Below, piece after piece: positions 24,701 to 36,700 of a stretch of DNA of 36,922 bases. The stretch lies in the NCBI GenBank assembly GCA_019648995.1, contig BLXT01005442.1:547995-584916 (forward strand), given 5' to 3'. Numbering within the stretch: the first letter of the stretch is position 1; the number at the start of each line of letters is the position of its first letter. The stretch comes from Plakobranchus ocellatus. Its lineage: Eukaryota; Mollusca; Gastropoda; Plakobranchidae. The notes below the pieces were generated by a model. The model did no database searches. It was not told where the DNA came from and saw only the letters and a list, made by a program, of their open reading frames with translations. The translations under genes and the position numbers were made by a program.

Positions 24701-27700
24701 CAGTTTGCTGGGATCCTCAGGCAGTCTGTGAAATAATCAGGGAAAAAGAATCTCAAAATCATGTCGTGAGACCAGTCTTAAAGAGTTCAATATTGCATCT
24801 CTACACTTCGGAAAAAAAAAAGTTTTATTTTTAAGTGTCTATTTTAGAAAGTTAAAAAAGCCCATATTTTTGATCAGAATCAAGACATTCCATTCTATTT
24901 TTCATCACTGCAAACTTTGCAAAGAGAATTGTAAGACGTTTCAATGGTTTAAGACGTTGAAAATGCCATTTCCAATTCATTCACTTTGGTCACAAGATAT
25001 TGCACTAATGCTGTGCTTTGTTCAAAATGGAAGCTTATCAAAATGAGTGCTAGAATGCTCTAAATAGTTTTTCATGCTTTTCAAGAGAGGTATTTCTAGT
25101 TTTTTTGGGGGGTTTAGTTTATTTTTAGGTCTCTTGTTGTTGTCATAACATTACATAGGATCTCAGATTAAGGCTGCCATTAGGCTATTGGGCTGAGAAA
25201 GAAACACAGTTTTAAACATTTCACCAGCTCAGAAAAAAAAAATTTCTGCAAACGTCAGTACAAATAATCCACATCCTAGTACACTAGCAATTTCATCAAT
25301 TAAAGGGAGGGCGTTTTCTTTTCAAAAAATGCCTGCAAGATTTAAACTACTGGGAAATTACTATGTTTTACATATCAGTGAACTCCACACATCAAGATTG
25401 TCCCCAAACAAGTGTCACTCTATATAACTGACAAATGAATTCTTTTGAATAAAAAAGGGGACTTGAGTAACTCAAGATCTTGCAGAAACCCAAGAAAATG
25501 TTATTTTATAGAAGAAAGGATATTTACAATAATTAATATTCGGTCTAAATCTAAAAAATAATGTCACTAATATTTTGCCATTGCGCTCACAAACTCAGAA
25601 TTTGGTTTCCCATAATATAATATATCTCACGGCGTCTCACTGCCTAAACTTAGTCTAATCTTCCTCCAATGCAAGCAATACTTTCAAATTCTCAAAATAT
25701 CCATTATATACAGCAGTTCTAATTTTTCAAAATAGGAATATTATAGGGAAAATAACATGAAATAAGAAAATAAAGAATGTGACAGAATATTCTGGAAAAA
25801 AAAAAGAAAAAAAAAAGAAAAAAGAAAACAAAAAACCTACCCAGACCCAACTTGTCTCCTTCATACGAGCATTCTAGAAATCTAAATGACTAGAACTAGG
25901 CCAAATGTTACAAGCTAAATAAAACTAACGAATCATAAGACAAACAAAAAAAGGCATTGGCCTACAATACAGTCAAGATCTAGCAACAAAAACGAATATA
26001 AGCCTCATCTGCTGAGGTGAGCAAAGCTAGATGTATATTGACAACTTCATAGAAACAACATAATCAAATTATGCCCAAATATTTTATTCCATTCATTAGA
26101 ATTTAAAAGGGCTGGATTACAGTTTTAAGCTTTCAAAAAAAAAAAAAAGAGCTTTAAATGTGAAGTAAGCAGAGCCATAATTTATTTCCAAAAATAAAAG
26201 AATTAAAAGTTTACCTTGCTGATTTGATCACATCCTCCATCTCATGTGGGTCCCATTTGGCATTAGTTGATGATGGAGTAATCTGAGCAAACAAGGTGGC
26301 CTTCATCTTTGTGTAGGCTGGATTAAAGATCTCAGAGTGGCGTAGCTGTCAGTACAAGCAGAAAAATCATTAACCAACCAAATAAAAGTGTTTATTTCTC
26401 TCTCTATAATTTTAATAAAGATACCATTTGTTATACGTAAATTCCAAAATGGGGAAAATTTGTATATCTATGCAGATTTGTAAAAACATTTTTTTTTTGT
26501 CTCTTCAGGTAGGAAAACTGGATAGACTTTGCCAAAATTTTGCCAAAGTAGCATACGTGTTGCATTTCTATGTGTGCCAACAAGCATATGCTTACCTGAA
26601 GGGGTGTGCATGTTGTATAGATGTCGTATAGATATGTAAGCACACAACGCTCAGCTGTGGAGCAGTTGATTGGGTTACACACATTCACAACCTTCAGAAT
26701 GTCTGTCAGCCTGCCAGAGGTGAAATACAAAACAAAAGATGTTACTGAGGGTGAGCAAAATATTCAATTTATTAAATGAATTTATGTTCAGCTAAATCAC
26801 AATGATTGATAAATTATATGAATTTTTTTAACACAAATATGAAAGTGGCATTGCATTAATACTGACATAAATGCGCTTGAAATCCTTGGTATCTCAAGGG
26901 AACAGCAAAACTGTTTTATATGTCACATGCAAAATTCTTTTTTTACATTGAAACTGATACTAATACTTAACTAAAAAATATACACATGAACCTAGCAAAT
27001 TTGATTTCTATTCCAAACATCTAAAATTTATTTCCCCAGGAGAGGAGTAATCTCATCTTAATGCAACTCAACTTTTAAAAAAATTCTCATGCACAAACAT
27101 TTTTGCCTAGTGCAAAATTATCAACCTCTATAAGAAGTAACGATCATCAACAAACCCGATAAACAACACTGAGCTGAGGCGCTGTGGGCTGAGCAGATAT
27201 GAGTGGTAGCGCCGCAGGACAGCCACGATGTTGAGACACACTTCTGTTGTGTAGGTCATCATCAGGAAAGACTCCTTCTGGTGAAGCTCCTTCTCAACTT
27301 CCACCAGATCCCTCAGAAGCTGGACAAAGAAAAACAATTTTCAACAAGTTCTCTGTATTCCAGTATTTAAGACTGCACTTCCAACTCTACACAGATTTCC
27401 ATGCTGTGCATCAAACCAAGACGACTTATTTATTTATATTGAAAGAATCCATCACAGAAATTACAACTAAAATTTATTATGACCATGATGCATGGGAATA
27501 GTAATTAAAAAAACAAAAAAAGTAAAAATAATTTACTTCGAAAGAGAGGATTGACAAGAGAAAGCTACAGGGAACAACAAGGAAGGCAAAAGCAAACCAA
27601 TAAGTGTGAATCAGGGAAAAACTTGGAATAAAATTTTGAAAAACCAACGCCTCTCATCACGGTACACAGAGATAAAGAGCAAGAGAGAGGGCGGAGGGAA

Positions 27701-30700
27701 GAGGAGAGAAGAAAGGGGTTTGGGAGAGGGAACTGGAAAAGGAAAATGAAAGAAAGAAGTAAAAGAGGGAGAGGGAAATGAGAGAATTTGTTTACCCTGA
27801 TAATAAATTCCAGCAGACCATTGATGTTGAGAGCTGATTGCATCAAATCAAACAAAAAGGAGATGTTATCTCCTAGGGGAAGATAACTGGAGTTGCCCGC
27901 AGTGAAGCTTTTGATCTGATCAAGAACAGCTTGAGTGCACTGAGCCGTCACCTGGTCGAAAGAGAAGTGTACATTGCACATCAGTCATAATAGTGAATGT
28001 AATTAAATAACATTGCATCAAACCATAAAGCTGTATATATCCTAGTAAATTGCACTAGGCTTTGAAAACTTGTAAAATCTCTTTCTCTTCCCCCCTTAAA
28101 TTTACCTGATGTTGATCAAAGTAGGAGAGTTTGGAGAATTTCTGCTGCATGGCATCAAAATTTGGCGAGGCAGCCACTGAGTTGAGGGACGATGCCTGCG
28201 TGTTATTCAGGACTGATGAGGATAGCATGGCTGCAGAGGCTGTTGCTGTATGTGAAGGAGTAGAACTTGGGGTTGGTGTTGATGCAGTAGCTCCACCCGG
28301 TGTGCTGCTGCCAGAATTGGGAGTCATGCTTGGATCTCCTCCTCCTGACAAAGCTGAGCCAAGCGCACCCAGTGACCCTGGACCACCTGCTGCCGTGGCT
28401 GCTCCCTCCTTGGTAGCCTCCTTTTCTTTCTTCTTCTTTACCTGACAATTAGAGAAAAAGAAAAAAAAAATATGTTACAACTTTTATTTTAAATATCTTT
28501 TTCAGATGTTTACGCCATACAGAAGACTTTATACGCAACATGACAAATAGAAGCCTAGATTGTAAGACTCATCTCTTTCATTGCAAAAAAGAAAGGAAGA
28601 GAAAAAATGAAATTAAAGAGGGAGTGTATTTCAATTTATCTATATTTTTATTATGATGAAAAATGTGATAAAATCCTTGTTCCTTCTTTAATATTTAGAC
28701 ACAGATTACTTTCCTAATGGAACCAAAAACACTGAGATCTCACCTCCATGAAACACAAATAGCAGACCAACATAAATAACACCTGGCCAGTCAATATAAG
28801 TTTAAGTCAAAGTATGTATGGATGATTGTTAGGACACAAATTACAATGGTCAGCACATATTAAAATAAAAGCTTTTTTTCACATCATACAAAAACTAATT
28901 TCTGAGGTGATAAGTAATCAAAAGGTTTGTACAGATGTTATCCTATGGAATGTCAATATTTTTCAGCCTATAGTTCCTTCCCATGTTTGATTTCTAAAAT
29001 TTGCTTTCTAATGAGAAAACAGAGTGTGTCAGTCTGAGGTAGATTTACAAAATGAGTCCACATTAATTTAGTAAATGGAGCTTGCCATGCTTTCCATTTA
29101 AGAACAAATCACCATCCAAATGAATCAGACCTGCAGCTTTGTGAGTCATTATGCATGACAATTTGGTTGTTCTTAGGTGGAGGGGGAGGAAGAGTAGAAA
29201 ATAAAAGAATGTGTGTGTATCATATAAATGTCATTCACTACTATTTTTCTTTTACCATTTCAGGCCAGGCACTAATGTGAACTAATTGAGACTATGGCTT
29301 TTGAAGATAACAAGAGAAGGTCACTAGACACTGTGCAAGCAAAGAATCATGTGGAAAATAAGGATAAGAATTAAGCAACTGTTTTTATTCAACAGATTCC
29401 TTAAATTAGAAACTGATTGCCAGGTCACAGGGTCACCAAGTCATGTCAGAAAAGAAGTGAAATGGTATGAAAGCAAAATAACACATATTATCATTACAAT
29501 CATTTATATCATGAGAGTTAGGCATATTGTTTGTGCATCATACATACTGTAAGGGCTATGCATTGGTAGGTGATTGCTGTGACAAAGTTTAGACTTTGAT
29601 CAAAATCAGTCTATTGGTTTTTGATGTATTCGTTATAATCACAATATATGTTTATATATATCTTGTGGCTCAGATTAACTGTTTATGCATAGTACAAATT
29701 CTTATGTAAGACACATGCTGTAATATTAGTACACAAAGTTTAATCCAAATTGGTCCATTGTTGAGATATGGGTGCCAAAATCAGACACAAAAGCAGAAAA
29801 GAGCAACAGACGGCCAGGCAAATGGACACGCTTAATCCAATAGAGCTCATTAAATGGGAGTTATGGACCACATGACTTAGTGCAGTACACTGTGTTACTG
29901 TGACTTGTGACTTGGCCGCCCTGAGACTTAGTGAGCAGTACCATCTTAAGTCTACCTCAACCTCTATTGTGTTAATTACCAGGTGATGCTTGTGAACAAT
30001 ATCAACTACACAGTGTTATGAGTTTAAAGGTAACATACACAAACATACATACAATAAAGAAAATTAATATCCACAGAAAAAAATACCCTTGTGAACTCTT
30101 GCACATGTACACAATTAGAACCTCTGTGTTAGGTCACTCAACGATAAATTATTAATAATAACTTTTAAAGAAATAAAAATAACAAATTGGTATCACAATT
30201 TATACTATTCAACTGTGTATGGTTTAAAGACAATTTTTGAAAATTTCGTGTATAAAAATTATTTCTAAGATACTGGAGACACAACATTGCTATAAAATTA
30301 TTATTATTCATTATTTATAATTAGTTTCTCTGTAGTGTTACTGCACAAATTCATGAGAGCTAATCGCTTCTTCAAAGGGGATTAAAAACTCCATTATGTA
30401 AGAAAATCAATAAAAAAGCTTTAAAGGGGAGGAGAATGAAGAAAAGAGAATCTCATCACTTGAGAATAGACCAAACTCTCAGATGAATTGGTTTTGAAGA
30501 CAGAAGAAAAAAAAGTCCACAAAATTGTTAAAATTTGTTCATCTTTGGCCCAAAATTAAAAACAACATTGATTGAAACACTCCAAAGCATTTTTTTTTTC
30601 TTCAACTACATTTGACTTTCAGTGCTATTCATGTCATGTATATTGTAAGGGTTAATGCAATTATTTTCTTTTTCAAATCATATTAAAAATTTAAAAATTC

Positions 30701-33700
30701 TTAATTTTTGTATGAAATAAAACTTGTCTTAAAGTTCACATTACTGTGTAATTACAACAGAAACATGGAATTATTTGATTAGAACAACTATTGGAGTTTT
30801 CCTTTGTGCTGAAGGCTGAGCAAAATTACCTGAGAGGGATGCAAAGGGGAGGAAATTGGGGATGAAAAATTATCTGACTGCAAAAGCAAAAGGAGAAAAG
30901 AAACAAGAGGCAAAAAAAACCCATGAAAATCATTGTCATGCAAAACGTTTTAAACAATACTTCAGTGCTAAACTTCACACCTTGCTTTAAAAAATGCACT
31001 CAGGAAAAATAAAAAAACAAATCATTTAGGGAAAGTAATATATTTGAACCCTTAAAAGATATGTAATGAAGACAATGAACTGAAAATATACAAATCGCTG
31101 TAGCTTAAAAGCAGCCCAGGACAGTTATAACCAGTTGGCCAAACTGGACACGGAACTTTTTCACTCCGAATTGCTAAGACTACACAAATAATAAACTGCT
31201 GGTGTTCATGTTAACATTGGGTGAGCTTAATTGAGTGAAGTTCAATTAATAAAATAATAAGCCCCTATATATGCAAGAATTTCAATCTGTAAAATAACAC
31301 CTGGATGGAAACAGTATTAAAAGATTTCATGAAGACCTGCTCTAAACTTTACTGAAGTTTGGTACTTAAGACTTAGTAATTAGTTATCTTGTGGTAGCAA
31401 GAATAGAACTTTCTCATAATTGATCAAAGAGGCCAAATACAAAGGCAGGAGATTTTTCATAGTGGAAAAAAATAGTGGGTCTGAAAGAACCTAAAATACT
31501 TTTTAAAATGAAAGAAAACATTTGATGTCTAAATTGCAAATGCAGGTTGTACAACAGTTTTTGTAGATTATTGCAGCTACAAATCATCTAGCTATTTGTA
31601 AAGACAAAACCACAAAGCTTACAATGCAAGCATAAAATTGATGACGATTCAGAAATATTGATTGAGTTATTTGCAAACAGCAAAAAAAAAAAGGAAAAAA
31701 AAAAAGCATAAGCTTTAGAAAAACAAAACAAAAGAGGCAAAACATGATTAGTTGATCAGACTGATCAAATTTGTTCTTATTATGAAAGAAATCATTGGCA
31801 AAAAATAAAACATCCTGTAAAAAGTTGAGAGAAAAAGGAACAAACTTTGGAAAAGTTGAAAAAAGAAATTTAATTAAAAAAAAAAAACTTTTCATTTACA
31901 TGTTTTCTATCAGTACCAGTTGAGAGGAATATACTGAATCAAAACAATCAAACCGTTTTAGTCTCACCTGTGAGAGAACTAAAAAAAGGATCAGACAATT
32001 AAATAGTGGAGTTCCACAAAGTAACTGACGAAAAACTACCAAAAAAAAAAATATTAGAGGGAACAAACAGTACCTTGCCAAGGTCCCCACTTGTGACATC
32101 TATACAGTTCCTCTTACTGAACAGCTTCACAATCTCCTTGGAGATTTTCTTAAACATATGACGAGCTTCGTCCCGTGCCTTCCCGACACCATAAAGGACA
32201 ATCATTCTTTGGTTGATCTCATAGGAGCAGTCATCCCCTTGGATGGGGAAGTGTGTGGCATACACCATGTGGCGAGAAGGACCCTTAGGTTGTTGAGACT
32301 GGTGGTGGTGAGAAGGACCTGGTATGGATCCAATGCTGCCAAAATCTCCAAGCCCTCCTACACTGCCCAGCTGTTGGTCTTTCTCTGACTTGATTGATTT
32401 GACAGAAGCTGATGATAGAACAAAATCAAAAACCTCCAATAAAAAAAGTTTGTCTTCTCTGTATCATATGTGCTAATAAACATTACTGTGATGAGAAAAC
32501 TAACTTCTTCAATGCACTGACTGATCTCGTTTTTTTTGCCAAAGCAGTATAAATTTGCAGGTCAAAATCAAATGAAATAACTGTCTTTATATCAGCTCAT
32601 TCCAGTGAAAACTTTCATCTGACAATGTTGACTATGCATTCTTCAATGACACATGCAAAAATCTCCCACCATAAACTAACAAAATGATCAAGGTTCAATT
32701 AATGCCAGAAAAAAGGAAAAATAAAAAAAACCTTTATCTGAATCAGGGAAGCTACTAAAATAAATGAATAGTAAAAAAAAAAAAAGAAAAATTTAACTGT
32801 TAACAAAACATGAGACATAAGCGAAGACTATATCTGAAGTCAATGATAGAACTTAATGTTTTAATTTCTATTGGTAGTATATTGACAACTGATAAAAAAA
32901 AAAAACCTATCAAAGTCACAAAAAATTAAGATATAGAAATGCTATGTCTGGCAGAAATTTGCTGAAAAACAAGTCATTTAAATAGGCATATAAAAAAAAT
33001 GAATAACTGTCAGAACTTCATCTTTATTCTTTAGCTACAAAGAATTAATATCCATGCATAGACAAAAACAACTGTACACAGACTATTAAAATCACAATGA
33101 AGCACCACATGTTATTAACACCATTACAAGACAAGAAGGAAAAAGGTGGGAGGGGGGAGAGATTCGCAATTATTTTTTGCTTTAATACAAAAAAGTTAAT
33201 AAAAACCTGGGGAACAACAAAACAACAAAGCTTTTTTACTTCGGCTACTCCCAATGCAAAATCAAAAGATATCTTTCACCACCTAAGAAGTAATTTGGCA
33301 AATTCAAACTGTCCACACACTAGCTTGAGACCAGTCCTAATGAGTTAGTTACTAATGAAAAAAAGATTTTCCACCATCCTGCTTCCCTTCTTTCAAAGGC
33401 TGCTTTTAGGCTAACATCTTAGCACATGGTAGTTCAAGGCAACAGCAATAGTTTAAGGGCAAGTGCAGCACTCAGAGGTGATTTTCTTTATTTCTTAAAT
33501 GATTCCTTTGCTAATGGTTTATTTGTTATATATGACCCCCAAAAAGTGATATAAACAACCGAAATGACTTTTTTTTCAAATGCCGTTGGCATGGCAACAG
33601 AAAAAAAAATGTCGGCCATTGTGGATATAAACATAATTTTCAAAGTGTTATAACTTCGAAATTAAATGAGATATCAAGTTTTTCTAAACAGGAATGTGTT

Positions 33701-36700
33701 TTCATGCTAAATTTGAAGGTTTTTACGTAAGATTTTGTGGTTAGAAAGAAAAATAAAATTTTCATGAATTTTTGAAAAATATATATAAATAGTATCAAAT
33801 TTTTGGATGCATAAAAATTTGTAAAAAAAAATGTACTACAGTGATTCTAAAAAACCTATGTGAAAAGCAAGATATTACTGCCCTAAAACGTCATGTCAAG
33901 TTTCAGACAAATCGTAAGAGAAACATCAAAGTTACAAGAACACTTGTCCAAAACAACTCATTTTGAGAAAATGGCCGATAAAGTAGGAGCAAAAATGTTT
34001 TGGTTTTCTGACCAATTATGCGATGCCAGCTCAATATGATGGGCCTTCTTCAGGTCTCTCAAGCTCTTCCAGTTGCACTCGTCTCCTTTCGGCCATTTTC
34101 TTACTTCCAGTTCATGCTGGCGGTCACTCAGGCACTAAACTGGCTAAAAACTTCACTTAAAAGCCAACAAAGCATTATGTAAACAAATTAGCGTAACAAC
34201 AGCTGATCTCAGTGTCACGCTGTGACGTCAGATCTTCACTTCGATTTCATTGGACGGTAAAAGTTCGCAGGGCTGACGGATATGCAAAATTGATGCTGTT
34301 GTAGTAAAAATTGTGGGAACTAGGACAGACGCTCCATGTATGGTAGTGGTTATGTATGGAGCTCACTTCTTGGAAAAATTTATCTAAATTTGGATGTCCA
34401 TAGATAATAGTTCTAGTGGCATCGATATGGAGGCTGAGATTGCAAACTTTCCATTTGTATATAATATGCCTATGTTTTCAAGGGGTAGCAGGCCTGCATA
34501 GCTTGCATAAACGGCAAATTTTGACACATTTTCTTGAAAATTGGCAGACTTTCTTGGAGGTAGCAATTTTGAATTTGCAATTAAAGACATTTTTAGCCGA
34601 AGTTAGGAATAATAACACTCCTCAGATGATTACAAATTGGACAAACCATACGAAACTACCCGCAGTCAAAATTTGACCCGGTGACGCAAATTAACCCCAG
34701 CACCCCCTTCTCCAGATGCCGCACTTGCCCGTAAAATATTCACAATGCGACTTAAAATCACTTGAGATGATTCATTATGTTGTAAATTTAAACAGGGCTT
34801 TTAAAATTCCCGACTCCTTTTCGTGACTTTTCTGCTAAACAATTCTTTTTTCTTTAATATTTCCTCAATAAAGTATGTTGAAATAAGTTTTTGGGCGAGG
34901 TTTCTTTTGATGAGTCATACCACAGGATAATCACGGGCATGCAAGAAATCACACAATCAAACAAGCCAAATTGAGAACACTAAACAAATGAGCAAAACAC
35001 AATTTGACTTTCTTTACATCCCCACCCTTACCTTTCAACTTAGTTTTGAAAAAATGGAAAAGGCAGTAAAAAAGTACAAAAAAGTTTTTATAATTTGAAG
35101 ATGTACTTAAATGATGTAGCTACTCCTCTCCGATGAGGATGTGAAAAGATGAAATAGAAAAACCGTTTGTTGAAATAAAAAAAGATGAAAATGAAACAGA
35201 ATCAGTCTCTTTTGCACCAAGATTGATTTTGTTCAGCTTGAGACTTTACTTCACAATGGCCTGGCTCATTCCAAATGAATATCATGTGCAGTATCACTTT
35301 AAAATCAGACATTTCCCCCAGAAAAATCACATTTTGTGCGTCCATGAGAGCATCAAACATAAGTTTGGTTTTTGAACATGGCCAGTTCACAAGGTGATCT
35401 CAGGCTTTCAGGCCCTCAGTCAGGCCAGGATGCCAGTGGCTGGGCTCAAACCTGTAACAGACTGATCCCTGCAGATTTCAGGAGGGATTTGCTATCCTCT
35501 GTACCACCAACGCCCAGCATTAAAGATAGATTTTAGGCAGTATCAGAAACAAATTCTCTTAAGGCCTAGACAGTTTGAACCTTAAAAAAGAAAACAAAAA
35601 AAATAAATAAATAAAATTAAAATAAAATCTTTTCAGCTGTATATAGGAGTGGGAGCAGAAAATATGAGCTTTCCTGAAAATTTGCCGTGTCTGAGGCCGG
35701 CGACAGACCCAGAAGTGTAATGGGAGAATTTTTAAAAATGTGGAATAGCACGTGGATTTGGATATCCCCCCTTCTCCTTTTCTTTTCGTAACATTTGTTT
35801 TTTTTTTTTTTCCTATACAGAATTCCGTATCAATGCGGAAGGTCTCCCGCCCCTGCGTTTAGAAGGCAAAACATTTCATCTTGTTCTTTTGTTGTTTTCA
35901 AAATTTTGCTTTTAACCACAGATACAGAAAAATGAATGCCCCCTTGCAATTTAAAAGCAATTGCTGAACTTAAAACCAGACTACACTAATAATTGGAATC
36001 CCTTAATATGCTTGAAAGGATCAAAAAGAGCATACAAAATTGAAGTAAAGCATGCCTTGAAAAAAATTAAAATAAAAACAAGCAAAAAAATAAACGTACT
36101 AAAAGTTTACCATTTCACAACAGAGGTATGCATAACATATAGAGTGTCTTGAAACTTGTTATAAGTTACATATTGCCATAAAATTTTTCAGATAAACAAA
36201 ACCCTTAATATGGCCTTCCCTAAAATGCTTTTAAAAAAAAATTTTGCTCTGTAGAGTATCAAAACATCTCTTGCCATTGCCAATGTCACAGGGTGTGCAA
36301 AAAGCAATTTTTGACTCATATGGAGTCCTCTCAAAAAGTAAGTGTAAAGAAAACTAGACATTTTGCGGCAGGTACAGCAAAATTAAAAATTGATTTAGCT
36401 GCTACATTTGTGATAATTTAGTTCCCATAATTCTAAATTTTGTTTTTTCATATCCATAACCTTGGGAGGAAATTGTGTGTTTCAATTTATATTTACTATA
36501 ATGGCTGCTCTCCAAGATGGATCTGTTTTCTACCGAGACTGAATTCTCAACAAATTGTTATGATACTTAACATGTTTTGAGACCATTAGTAGTTAGTAGT
36601 AAGCCAGATATATATCTGACATGGAATTCTTCTTCTACAGAATGATTTGGAAAAAAAAATCTTAAATTTTTTTTCTTGGCAGAGAATAAGCTGAGTGTTA

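Larger units (their letters stand above)
28442..32073 (-). other. MED12 intron, about 3.6 kb
   Basis: It contains the 48-nt candidate exon (30830-30877), an inverted copy of the dispersed repeat, a transposon-like block at 29580-29960, a weak 39-nt open segment with splice sites (28744-28782) and an AG|GT recursive-splice-like site (31968/31967). Confidence 0.55.

Noticed and set aside
24553-24762. Minus-strand open frame over the exon at 24615-24725
   Set aside because: Wrong frame; the MED12 frame (RYSFVCNAM) is set by the flanking exons.
25839-25875. 33-nt segment with acceptor and donor
   Set aside because: Stop codon in the required phase.
35025-35050. Donor TGAAAG|GTAAGG with a 7-nt upstream segment
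   Set aside because: A 7-nt exon would be needed to reach phase 1; no support.
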